From positions 1 to 64,000 of the forward strand of contig NZ_SEMB01000007.1 of the NCBI RefSeq assembly GCF_004153225.1: a stretch of 64,000 nt of DNA, given 5' to 3'. The stretch is from Sporolactobacillus sp. THM7-7 (GTDB lineage Bacteria > Bacillota > Bacilli > Bacillales > Sporolactobacillaceae). The first letter of the stretch is position 1, and each line of letters opens with the position of its first letter. Of this stretch, positions 1-7,069 are shown in pieces. The notes beneath the pieces were generated by a model. That model had not been told where the DNA came from and ran no database searches. It saw only the letters and a list, made by a program, of their open reading frames with translations. Position numbers and translations under genes: made by a program.

Positions 1-224
1 TTCCCTTCCGCACCATGCGGTGCGAAAGCCTATCCGGTATTAGCTCCGGTTTCCCGGAGTTATCCCCGTCTGACAGGCAGGTTGCCCACGTGTTACTCAC
101 CCGTCCGCCGCTCGGTCCGCGCCCTTCACCCTGAAGGGGTCCGGACGCTTCCCGCGCTCGACTTGCATGTATTAGGCACGCCGCCAGCGTTCGTCCTGAG
201 CCAGGATCAAACTCTCCAAAAAAA
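1..224 (-). rRNA. 16S rRNA, 5' portion (partial)
   Basis: The minus strand reads GAGAGTTTGATCCTGGCTCA near 198-217, the universal start of bacterial 16S rRNA. It is followed by the variable V1 region and the conserved GGCGGACGGGTGAGTAACACG block. Only the first ~220 nucleotides are present; the rest of the operon lies beyond the left edge. The exact 5' end (about 220-226) is estimated from the family. Confidence 0.97.
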
Positions 225-346
225 TAAGGTTCAAAAAACCTTGATTGCTTAAACAGATATCGCTATCTGCTCACATTTCTTGTTCGTTCCGATCCATAGC
301 TTATAGAATGACAAAGGGGTTCACCCTTTTTTCATCACGCTTGGCT

Positions 347-368
347 TTTGTTCAGTTTTCAAGGAACA
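347..368 (-). promoter_or_regulatory. rRNA leader boxA-like antitermination site
   Basis: The minus strand reads TGTTCCTTGAAAACTGAAC in the 16S leader. It closely resembles the boxA-type element of Bacillus rRNA leaders (NusB/NusE binding). nusB is encoded at 16.4 kb in this window. The remaining leader (224-400) shows no gene. Confidence 0.6.
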
Positions 369-402
369 GACTAATGAATATCATTTCAAAGACAGCTAAC
401 TA

Positions 403-431
403 ATTTTAGCAAAAGAAATCATGAATGTCAA
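403..431 (-). promoter_or_regulatory. rRNA operon promoter P2 (sigma-A)
   Basis: On the minus strand a perfect -35 TTGACA (426-431) is separated by exactly 17 bases from TAAAAT (403-408). It lies about 180 bases upstream of the 16S 5' end, the usual position of the proximal rRNA promoter in Bacillales. Confidence 0.85.
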
Positions 432-450
432 CTGCTTCGGAATAACATTT

Positions 451-479
451 ATTATACATTAAATTATCTTTTATGTCAA
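451..479 (-). promoter_or_regulatory. rRNA operon promoter P1 (sigma-A)
   Basis: Perfect consensus on the minus strand: TTGACA at 474-479, a 17-base spacer, TATAAT at 451-456. With P2 it forms the tandem arrangement typical of rrn operons. Confidence 0.88.
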
Positions 480-595
480 TCGCCTATCGAAACAGCGACT
501 TTATTACTATAGCAGTCTTCCATTCCAATGTCAACAGTCGGCGACAACATTTTTCCCCCGCTCTTCAGAATACGCCGGAAGATGGCCTGACCGTC

Positions 596-1456
596 TTACA
601 TCCCCATAAGCGCCTTATTTGTCTCGTCAATCCATGCTCTGGCGGCAAAGGAAAGATAATGATTTTTCTTCCATATCATCGACAGATGCCAAGTCAGATT
701 TTTTTCAGAAAGAGGCAGGGTAATAATTTTTTCATTTGACGCCTTTTCCGCTACAGTGGCCGGAAGGAGTGCAACGCCGAGGCCTTTAGCCACAAGTTCA
801 ACCATAAAATCCCATTGTGAACTTTCGAAGACGACCTTTGGACGAAAGCCCGCCTTCTCGCAGCTTTTCATAATCATCCCGTGCAGAGAAAATTCCTCTG
901 GAAACATAATAAAAGATTCCTCGTTCAGATCTTCAAGTTTTACAATACTCTTATTTGTAATAGGGTTTACGGCGTTAGCCACCAATTTCATCGGGTCATT
1001 ATAGAAAGAAAAGAAGTCAAAAATTCTTCGGTCGAACGGACCGACAGTCACACCAACGTCAAGCAGTCCGTCCGCAACACAGTCTGCAACCTTTTTCGCG
1101 CCATATTCAACAATACGCAAGTCAATCCCCGGGTACTTGGCGCGAAATTGTCCTAAAATCATTGGAAAAAAATAGACACCGATCATCGGAGGAAGGCCGA
1201 TCGCAAGCTTCCCCTTTTTCGTTTTCGCCAGATCAGCCAGTTGGTCAGATAGATGCTCAAAAGACTGAACAATTTTTTTGGATTGTTCGAAAACAATCTT
1301 TCCGGCATCCGTTAATTCAATCTCTTTTCCAGACCGATCAAGAAGCGTCAGACCTAATTCGTCTTCAACATCGCGAACCATCTTACTGATCGTTGGCTGT
1401 GTGACGTACAGATGACGAGCTGCTTTTGTAAAACTTTTATGAACGGCCACTTCCAA
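596..1456 (-). CDS. cidR: LysR-family regulator, CidR/YwbI-like
   Basis: LysR-type transcriptional activator. The N-terminal winged HTH contains FTKAARHLYVTQPTISKMV, and the C-terminal part is a LysR effector-binding domain. It is divergent from cidA-cidB, the arrangement of the CidR regulator that activates the holin-like cid operon in response to acidic overflow metabolites (family knowledge). The coordinates begin at an in-frame TTG, but homology clearly continues upstream: codons at 1457-1483 encode DIKHLHYF preceded by ACG, where the family has its initiator Met. A Shine-Dalgarno-like AGGCGGGG lies 6 bases before that ACG, and no ATG, GTG or TTG exists between it and the upstream stop at 1496-1498. 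The true start may be the ACG (1483) or the ATT (1489). The protein is otherwise intact. Confidence 0.85.
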   Translation of the reverse strand: MEVAVHKSFTKAARHLYVTQPTISKMVRDVEDELGLTLLDRSGKEIELTDAGKIVFEQSKKIVQSFEHLSDQLADLAKTKKGKLAIGLPPMIGVYFFPMILGQFRAKYPGIDLRIVEYGAKKVADCVADGLLDVGVTVGPFDRRIFDFFSFYNDPMKLVANAVNPITNKSIVKLEDLNEESFIMFPEEFSLHGMIMKSCEKAGFRPKVVFESSQWDFMVELVAKGLGVALLPATVAEKASNEKIITLPLSEKNLTWHLSMIWKKNHYLSFAARAWIDETNKALMGM

Positions 1457-1535
1457 AAAATAATGCAGATGCTTGATATCCGTTTCAATCCCCGCCTATA
1501 TAAGACATTTGAATATTTAGCATTCCTTTAATCTA

Positions 1536-1583
1536 TTGTACCTGTTTTTTCTTCTTTTGTATAATACATGTGAGATAGGTCAC
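1536..1583 (+). promoter_or_regulatory. cidAB promoter with candidate LysR site
   Basis: TTGTAC (1536-1541), an 18-base spacer, and TATAAT (1560-1565) form a plausible sigma-A promoter reading into cidA. Just downstream TGTGA-gatagg-TCACA (about 1568-1583) is an inverted repeat that could bind the divergently encoded LysR regulator. The operator role is inferred. Confidence 0.55.
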
Positions 1584-1624
1584 ACGAAAAGATTTCCAAT
1601 ATCCTAAGGAAGTGTCAGCAAAAA

Positions 1625-2002
1625 TTGAAAAAAATTTTTCTTACGGCTGTTCAGGTCGCCTTCCTCTATTTTTTTGCTATAGTCGGCAACCTGATCGTGA
1701 AACTGCTGCATCTTCCCATATCGGGAAGTATTGTCGGTTTATTTATTGTGCTGGCTTTGCTGCGGTTTAATGTTCTGAAACTGTCTAAAGTCGAGCTTGG
1801 TGCAAGCTTCCTCATGTCTGAAATGTTGCTTTTTTTTATCCCGTCCGCCGTGGCCATCATACAGTATAAAGATCAGATTCTGGCACACGGATCGCAATTT
1901 CTGATGGTCATTGTATTGAGTACCATTACAGTCATGGTTGTGACCGGACTCGTCGCTCAGTTCTATGTACACAAGTTTGCCAAGAAAAAGAAAGAGGTTT
2001 AA
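1625..2002 (+). CDS. cidA: CidA/LrgA family holin-like membrane protein
   Basis: 125-residue hydrophobic protein with about four membrane segments and the family core PISGSIVGLFIVLALLRF. CidA/LrgA proteins act as holin-like membrane proteins; in Bacillus and Staphylococcus they are linked to pyruvate/acetate transport and programmed lysis. The start is a TTG giving MKKIFLTAVQVAFLYFF, which fits the family. The nearest purine-rich ribosome site (AAGGA, 1606-1610) is 14 bases away, unusually far. The stop is 3 bases before the cidB ATG, so the two are co-translated partners. Confidence 0.9.
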   Translation: MKKIFLTAVQVAFLYFFAIVGNLIVKLLHLPISGSIVGLFIVLALLRFNVLKLSKVELGASFLMSEMLLFFIPSAVAIIQYKDQILAHGSQFLMVIVLSTITVMVVTGLVAQFYVHKFAKKKKEV

Positions 2003-2005
2003 AAA

Positions 2006-2689
2006 ATGCTGATTGCAATGGGCTGTGTTCTCATGACGGTTGTCGTTTATTGGTTATCCAAAATAATCTACAAAAAAGTAAGAATAGCACTTCTTTCGCC
2101 TTTACTCGTAGCGCCATGTATTTTATCTTCGACACTGGTCGGTTTTCATATCGACTACTCGGACTATGACAGCGGAGGGCGCTGGCTGAGCAATCTTCTG
2201 CAGCCGGCAGTGGTTGGTTTCGCCGTTCCGCTCTACAAGTTCCGCAAAGTGCTGAGAAAATATTTAAAAGTCATTCTGATCAGCATGACAACAGGTGTCT
2301 GTATCGCTCTGCTCAGTTCCGGAATTTTCAGCCACTTGGTGCATCTGGAAAATAATTATTTATTGAGCCTGCTACCGCGGTCGATTACGACGCCGATCGC
2401 CATCGCCGTCTCCGCCGATATTGGCGGCATGCCGACGATGACAGCGATCTTTGTCATCGTTACCGGTATCTCAGGACTGATTCTCGGTCCGGCCATCATT
2501 CGTTACTTTAATATTAGGGAAAAGCTGGCACGAGGACTTCTGCTCGGGATGGGGGCCCATGGTGCCGGCACGTCTAAAGCTCTTGAGTTCGGGAGCGAAG
2601 AAGGCGCGGCTGCGAGCCTGGCCATGGTCCTTGCAGCCATCTTTACGCTCGTTTTTGCTCCGATTCTGACACCGATTATTTTAATGTAA
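2006..2689 (+). CDS. cidB: CidB/LrgB family membrane protein
   Basis: 227-residue polytopic membrane protein of the LrgB/CidB family. Family motifs include LLPRSITTPIAIAVSADIGGMPTMTA and LGMGAHGAGTSKALEFGSEEGAAASLAMVLAA. It works with CidA as a two-component membrane system. It is immediately downstream of cidA and followed by a strong terminator, so cidAB is a bicistronic operon. Confidence 0.92.
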   Translation: MLIAMGCVLMTVVVYWLSKIIYKKVRIALLSPLLVAPCILSSTLVGFHIDYSDYDSGGRWLSNLLQPAVVGFAVPLYKFRKVLRKYLKVILISMTTGVCIALLSSGIFSHLVHLENNYLLSLLPRSITTPIAIAVSADIGGMPTMTAIFVIVTGISGLILGPAIIRYFNIREKLARGLLLGMGAHGAGTSKALEFGSEEGAAASLAMVLAAIFTLVFAPILTPIILM

Positions 2690-2705
2690 ATGCCAATGCA
2701 GCCGC

Positions 2706-2730
2706 CCGCCTGAAAAGTGGCGGTTTTTTT
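2706..2730 (+). terminator. Intrinsic terminator of cidAB
   Basis: CCGCC, an 8-base loop, GGCGG, then seven T residues, 17 bases after the cidB stop. Confidence 0.85.
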
Positions 2731-2835
2731 ATGCTGTTAAAAAGCGGATAACAGTTTCAGAAAAACGAAACCTCTGGCTGCACTAAAGACTTCAATCGGC
2801 AAGTTTTTCTTTAATTAAAAACAACCCCTATGTGC

Positions 2836-2841
2836 TATAAT
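2836..2841 (+). promoter_or_regulatory. Extended -10 promoter for the small gene at 2876
   Basis: TGTGCTATAAT gives a perfect TATAAT with an upstream TG (extended -10). The region 17 bases upstream is AT-rich with no good -35. It implies transcription starting near 2848 and reading through the small ORF toward yidC. Confidence 0.5.
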
Positions 2842-2875
2842 GGACGAAGACTTGATTGGAAGGAATGTGACGGCC

Positions 2876-3157
2876 ATGTTCGACATTCTGGCTTATATGA
2901 TGAACGATCCGATGATACCAACGCTCCTGCTCTTCGTCGCAATCTCGCTTCGTTTTATTCGCCCACTCCGTTTCAATCAGTCACATGTTTGTTCGACTTA
3001 CGACTTAAGGCAAATGGATTCGTGTACCCTGATTACGCTGTCCATGCAGGAAATGCACCTGCCAGTCCATTCGTTCGTTTGGTGGCTGGCGCGTGCGCTG
3101 CGCAGGAAAGAAAACGCAGACGATGGTTCAGAAGATCACATTTCCCTCCGGAAATAA
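2876..3157 (+). CDS. Small hypothetical membrane protein
   Basis: 93 residues, not recognised. The first ~30 residues (MFDILAYMMNDPMIPTLLLFVAISLRFIRP) contain one likely membrane segment followed by basic residues. The C-terminal half is polar and charged and ends HISLRK. An AAGGA sequence lies about 11 bases before the ATG and an extended -10 promoter about 35 bases upstream. The gene lies 55 bases ahead of the yidC start in the same direction. Middle-region composition is not strongly coding-like, so it could be a degenerate gene or a leader region. Confidence 0.4.
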   Translation: MFDILAYMMNDPMIPTLLLFVAISLRFIRPLRFNQSHVCSTYDLRQMDSCTLITLSMQEMHLPVHSFVWWLARALRRKENADDGSEDHISLRK

Positions 3158-3212
3158 ATAATACCCGGCCGGCATTGTAACATACTTCGGCTATATTTTA
3201 GGAGGAGAAAAT

Positions 3213-3914
3213 GTGGAACACTACACTTCTTTTTTTACAACACTGATTCAATCAATGGCATCACTGTTTGGAAATAACTACGGTATCTCCATCGTTGTTC
3301 TAACGATTGCCATACGCCTCGTGATCGCTCCGTTTATGATGAAACAATACGTCAAATCATTTGAGATGCGAAAAAAAATGGCGGCGATTAAACCGGAGAT
3401 CGATGCCATTCAAATGAAACTCAAGGAAGCGGATGATCCGAAAGAAAAGCAAAAAATTCAAATGGAAATGATGAATGTCTACCGAAAACACAACATTAAC
3501 CCTCTCTCGTCAATCGGGTGTTTGCCGATCATCATACAGACACCCGTCCTTATGGGTTTTTACTTCGCTATACGCGGATCAAAAGAGATTGCCACACATA
3601 CATTCTTATGGTTTAATCTCGGACATCCGGATCTTTTGCTGACCCTTTTTGCCGGTGTCGTCTATTATTTGCAATTTAAAGTCAGTCAGAAGATGATCCC
3701 GATACCGGCGAACGATCAGCAGCAGTCCATGCAATGGATCGGCCTTATTTCGCCGATTATGATTGTCTTCGCTTCGCTATCTTCACCGGCTGTTCTACCC
3801 CTGTACTGGTCTGTCGGCGCCCTTTTCCTGATTGTACAGACTTTCGCGGCAAGCCTGTTGCTGGAAAGAATAGAAAAGCGGAAGGCCGCGGCTCAGAACC
3901 ATTACCAATCATAA
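3213..3914 (+). CDS. yidC: YidC/OxaA family membrane protein insertase
   Basis: 233-residue membrane insertase of the YidC/Oxa1/Alb3 family, which inserts proteins into the membrane alone or with SecYEG. Five expected transmembrane segments are visible, with the conserved hydrophilic-groove Arg in IAIRLVIAPFMMKQ and the coiled cytoplasmic loop EIDAIQMKLKEADDPKEKQKIQMEMM. The start is GTG, chosen because GGAGGAG lies 5 bases upstream; an overlapping ATG two bases earlier is out of frame. Unlike B. subtilis SpoIIIJ and YqjG it has no N-terminal lipoprotein signal or lipobox Cys, starting directly MEHYTSFFTTLIQ. Whether it serves SpoIIIJ's sporulation role cannot be told. Confidence 0.93.
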   Translation: MEHYTSFFTTLIQSMASLFGNNYGISIVVLTIAIRLVIAPFMMKQYVKSFEMRKKMAAIKPEIDAIQMKLKEADDPKEKQKIQMEMMNVYRKHNINPLSSIGCLPIIIQTPVLMGFYFAIRGSKEIATHTFLWFNLGHPDLLLTLFAGVVYYLQFKVSQKMIPIPANDQQQSMQWIGLISPIMIVFASLSSPAVLPLYWSVGALFLIVQTFAASLLLERIEKRKAAAQNHYQS

Positions 3915-3922
3915 TCTCGAAT

Positions 3923-3970
3923 AAAAAAGAACGGACCGATGAGCACAGTGCTCATTCGTCCGTTCTTTTT
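3923..3970. terminator. Bidirectional terminator between yidC and ptsH
   Basis: A long near-perfect hairpin (AAAAGAACGGAC..GATGAGCAC, loop, GCTCAT..GTCCGTTCTTTT) with A and T tracts on both sides. It serves convergent yidC and ptsH. Confidence 0.9.
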
Positions 3971-4003
3971 CTCTTTTCGCATTATAGCGGAGTGCGATCC
4001 GTT

Positions 4004-4273
4004 TTATTTTGCTTCGCCGATTCCCTGATCCTTAATGACTTTTTCAATGGCTGTAGCAGCCTCATCGGCATCGGCGCCTTCGGTAGTCACTTTGAATTCG
4101 GCATCCTTCATAATCCCAAGTGCCATTACACCCATAATGCTCTTTAAGTTGGCTTTCTTTCCATTGTATTCAATGTTGATATTTGATTGAAACTTGCTCG
4201 CCTCACTGACAAGCACCGTTGCCGGGCGGGCATGAATACCGGTTTCATCTGTAACGACATAAGTTTTTTCCAT
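4004..4273 (-). CDS. ptsH: Phosphocarrier protein HPr
   Basis: 89-residue HPr. It contains the EI-phosphorylated histidine in GIHARPAT (His14 here, His15 of B. subtilis) and the HPr-kinase serine in LKSIMGVMALG (Ser45, equivalent to Ser46), so it can serve both PTS transport and CcpA-dependent catabolite repression. The active-site His rules out Crh, which has Gln there. GGAG lies 9 bases before the ATG. ptsI does not follow; ptsH is monocistronic with its own promoter and terminator. Confidence 0.95.
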   Translation of the reverse strand: MEKTYVVTDETGIHARPATVLVSEASKFQSNINIEYNGKKANLKSIMGVMALGIMKDAEFKVTTEGADADEAATAIEKVIKDQGIGEAK

Positions 4274-4389
4274 CTTCGACTCGCTCCATTTCCTAATCTT
4301 TAATATTTAAATGAACAGGTGCCCCATTCCGTTCATGGAAACGACAAATTCGTTCCATATCAGACGTGAACAGGCCAAAAGATAGTTTT

Positions 4390-4418
4390 ATTTTATCATT
4401 CTCCATCGATTCTGTCAT
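4390..4418 (-). promoter_or_regulatory. ptsH promoter (sigma-A)
   Basis: ATGACA (4413-4418), a 17-base spacer and TAAAAT (4390-4395) on the minus strand, giving a leader of about 110 bases before ptsH. The rest of 4274-4640 shows no convincing gene. Confidence 0.6.
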
Positions 4419-4644
4419 TGAAAACACGCAAAAAAAACTCATTATTCGACACAACGCCGTTCGCTCCCCCTTTTGATTATAAAAAAACTCACCATTTAGG
4501 TTATCCTTTATCCAACGCTTCATCCCTGAAAAATCGTTTCGTTATTGGATATTGCTGATCAACGCGACATTCGTTCGCTTCCTGCAGACCCATTTCGTTT
4601 TTTTAAAATATAGAACATAACGGGAAGCAAAATAAACAGAACGC

Positions 4645-4677
4645 AAAAAACCGCTCTAAAAAACGAAGAGCGGTTTT
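4645..4677. terminator. Terminator downstream of spo0A
   Basis: Hairpin AAACCGCTCT / AGAGCGGTTT flanked by A and T runs, about 30 bases after the spo0A stop on the minus strand. Confidence 0.85.
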
Positions 4678-4708
4678 CAAGCAGCTTATGCGTGTAATAA
4701 GAAACGGT

Positions 4709-5521
4709 TTACCGAAAATTCCCGGCATTCGCGTGTTCTTCTACTCGGTGTTCTGTCCTCAAATGATCGGCGATGAGTGCGATGAATTCGCTGTTGGTTG
4801 GCTTTGCCCGGGACATGGAAACCGTATAGCCAAAAAGATCAGAAATCGAATCGATATTTCCCCTGCTCCAGGCTACTTCAATGGCGTGGCGGATTGCCCG
4901 CTCCACCCGGCTCGGAGTCGTTTTATATTTTTTCGCAATGTCCGGATAAAGTACTTTTGTAATTGACCCGAGGAGCTCAATATCGTGATAGACCATTGAG
5001 ATCGCTTCTCTTAAATACATATAACCCTTGATGTGCGCCGGCACCCCGATTTCATGAATAATGTTCGTAATACTCGCATTTAAATCATGGGGCCTCAGCG
5101 GCATCCGGAACGGCGCTCGATTGAGCCGTCCGGATTCCGGCTGACGTTTGTCTGCAACTTGGCGAATCTGGTTAGCCAAGTTAGCCATGTCAAAAGGTTT
5201 TAGAATAAAATAGGATGCCCCCAGTTCCACAGCTTTTTTCGTGACATCTTCCTGACCGAATGCCGTGAGCATAATGACACTCGGATTGGGCAGATCATCA
5301 TTCCCGTGTATCTGTTCCAGCACCCCCAGGCCATCCAAATGCGGCATAATGATATCCAGTAGAAGCACATCCGGGGTAACCGTTTTCAACATTTCGATGC
5401 ATTCCTGACCGTTTTTAGCCGTACCGATAACGTCAATATCTTCCTGAGTCTTTAGATATTCCTGAATCAGCCGAATTAATTCCTGATTATCATCAGTCAG
5501 ACATACGTTTATTTTTTCCAA
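4709..5521 (-). CDS. spo0A: Sporulation master regulator Spo0A
   Basis: Response regulator that, when phosphorylated by the phosphorelay, commits the cell to sporulation. The receiver domain (about 1-120) contains the acidic pair in CLTDDN, phosphoacceptor Asp56 in [12 protein letters not shown], and Lys in FILKPFD. The C-terminal DNA-binding domain (about 145-270) includes [16 protein letters not shown] and the recognition region [26 protein letters not shown] start at 5521 is chosen because it gives MEKINVC, places the phosphoacceptor at position 56 as in B. subtilis, and has GGGGGA 8 bases upstream; the ATG pair at 5542 would add seven residues that overlap that ribosome site. It lies downstream of spoIVB, as in Bacillus. 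Confidence 0.96.
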   Translation of the reverse strand: MEKINVCLTDDNQELIRLIQEYLKTQEDIDVIGTAKNGQECIEMLKTVTPDVLLLDIIMPHLDGLGVLEQIHGNDDLPNPSVIMLTAFGQEDVTKKAVELGASYFILKPFDMANLANQIRQVADKRQPESGRLNRAPFRMPLRPHDLNASITNIIHEIGVPAHIKGYMYLREAISMVYHDIELLGSITKVLYPDIAKKYKTTPSRVERAIRHAIEVAWSRGNIDSISDLFGYTVSMSRAKPTNSEFIALIADHLRTEHRVEEHANAGNFR

Positions 5522-5560
5522 CAGAAAAATCCCCCTCATCAAAAAGACTATACATAGTTT

Positions 5561-5602
5561 TTCGACAAGAGGGATCGGATTCCTTTTCTTTCGATAATCG
5601 AC
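5561..5602 (-). promoter_or_regulatory. Candidate sigma-H promoter and 0A box upstream of spo0A
   Basis: On the minus strand AAAGGAATCC (sigma-H -35-like) is followed about 14 bases later by TTGTCGAAAAAC. That sequence contains a perfect 0A box TGTCGAA (5561-5567) overlapping the -10-like region. This resembles the sporulation promoter of B. subtilis spo0A. Confidence 0.5.
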
Positions 5603-5664
5603 TTGGTATTTTTTTCTTGTATGATTCGTTTAATTACTCGATAATTTATCATTTTTCACGATAT

Positions 5665-5671
5665 TTCGTCA
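5665..5671 (-). promoter_or_regulatory. Second 0A box upstream of spo0A
   Basis: TGACGAA on the minus strand matches the TGNCGAA 0A-box consensus, about 145 bases before the spo0A start. A TTTTGACA stretch lies just upstream. Confidence 0.4.
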
Positions 5672-5699
5672 TTATTTTTATTGTTTTGTCAAAATTTCT

Positions 5700-6938
5700 T
5701 TAACTTGCTGCTTTTCTTCCGTTCAAAGAACGGTTATTCAGGCCCGCTTCTTCTAGCATCCATTCAATATGCACGCCGTATCCGCTTGTCGGATCATGAA
5801 CAAAAACGTGAGTAACGGCGCCAACCAATTTGCCATTCTGTATAATGGGACTTCCGCTCATTCCTTGAATGATTCCCCCGGTTTTTTCCAACAAGCGCGG
5901 ATCGGTGATTTTAATGATTAAGCCTTTTGTCGCCGGATATTTCTGAGGAACGGCATTGATGATTCGGATCTGATAGGCCTGAACTTTATCTCCGTTGAGG
6001 ACGGTAAGAATCTGTGCCGGCCCTTCTTTCACTTCATTTGAAAAGGCAACGGGGATCGCTTGCCTGTTTCTCATTGATCCATCGTTACTTTTGTGAAGAT
6101 AACCATATATACCGAATGGGGTGTTTTTTTCAACCGACCCGATGCTTGCGGCATGATCCGGGAAGAAAGCGATCTTTTCTCCAGGTTTTCCTTCCGCTCC
6201 TCTGTCAATGGCCTGGACCTTTGATCGGACAATCTGCCCGTCGTTCATTTGGATCGGCTGCCCGGTATCGCGATCGGAAATAATATGGCCGAGCGCCCCA
6301 TATGCGGACGTTTTCGGATCATAAAAAGTCATTGTCCCGATTCCTGAAGCGGAATCTCTGATATACAGCCCCATCCGATAGTGCTGAGCACTTTTGTCTT
6401 TTATCGGCGTCAATGTTTTCGTCAGCTGAGCCCGCTGCCGGAGAATGGAGAGACGCAATGCATCATTTTCGGTCGAATGGGCAATGATTTGCCGGACATC
6501 GGCCGTATTTTTTACTTTCTTTCCGTTAATTTTTGTGATCACGTCGCCAACGCGAATGCCTGCGTTCTCTCCGGGGGATACCTGTCCGCTTTCTCCGTTT
6601 ATCAGATGATAGCCGACGACAAGAACGCCAAGTGTATTCAATTTAACACCAATGGATTGTCCACCAGGAATGAGGCGCAAATGTTTGGGCGCATCGGACG
6701 GAATCGTAAAAAACGCTCGGCCCTCCTCCAAAGGAAAATGCGAAACAGGCTGATACCTGCTATGGAGGACATGTGAAGCATTCGACGGACTGCCGGTCAT
6801 GAGCGCATAGGGGCGTTGCGCTTCATTTCGCGACTGTTCATGATTTACATTCTGATGCGGCATACTACCGAACAGGCTGACAAAGAAGCTGAGAAGGACA
6901 AAACCGGTCATTAATCGCATCCATTTTCTTTTTCTCAT
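5700..6938 (-). CDS. spoIVB: SpoIVB peptidase (S55), sigma-K checkpoint protease
   Basis: 412 residues. SpoIVB is made in the forespore and secreted into the intermembrane space, where it cleaves SpoIVFA to trigger pro-sigma-K processing. Visible: N-terminal membrane anchor (about 9-25), PDZ domain (about 105-165, GVLVVGYHLING..GIRVGDVITKINGKKV), and S55 peptidase with His218 in YGALGHIISD and nucleophile Ser361 in GGIIQGMSGSPI. GGAG precedes the ATG by about 10 bases. It lies between recN and spo0A, the conserved order. Confidence 0.96.
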   Translation of the reverse strand: MRKRKWMRLMTGFVLLSFFVSLFGSMPHQNVNHEQSRNEAQRPYALMTGSPSNASHVLHSRYQPVSHFPLEEGRAFFTIPSDAPKHLRLIPGGQSIGVKLNTLGVLVVGYHLINGESGQVSPGENAGIRVGDVITKINGKKVKNTADVRQIIAHSTENDALRLSILRQRAQLTKTLTPIKDKSAQHYRMGLYIRDSASGIGTMTFYDPKTSAYGALGHIISDRDTGQPIQMNDGQIVRSKVQAIDRGAEGKPGEKIAFFPDHAASIGSVEKNTPFGIYGYLHKSNDGSMRNRQAIPVAFSNEVKEGPAQILTVLNGDKVQAYQIRIINAVPQKYPATKGLIIKITDPRLLEKTGGIIQGMSGSPIIQNGKLVGAVTHVFVHDPTSGYGVHIEWMLEEAGLNNRSLNGRKAAS

Positions 6939-7069
6939 GACTCACTCTCCTCGCTCCTAACCCGCACCCTTATTTGCAGTGCATTCCTTAACTTGGCCTG
7001 AGGGGGAGAGAATTATCAGAGCCGGAGAGGGAGGATTGCTGCCAATTAAGGATGCCGGTGCCAGCCTCC

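Noticed and set aside
4004-4273. Crh instead of HPr
   Set aside because: The active-site His is present (GIHARP); Crh has Gln there.
4293-4523. 76-residue ORF upstream of ptsH (minus)
   Set aside because: It starts upstream of the ptsH promoter, has a ribosome site too close to the ATG, and overlaps the ptsH leader and promoter; no family resemblance.
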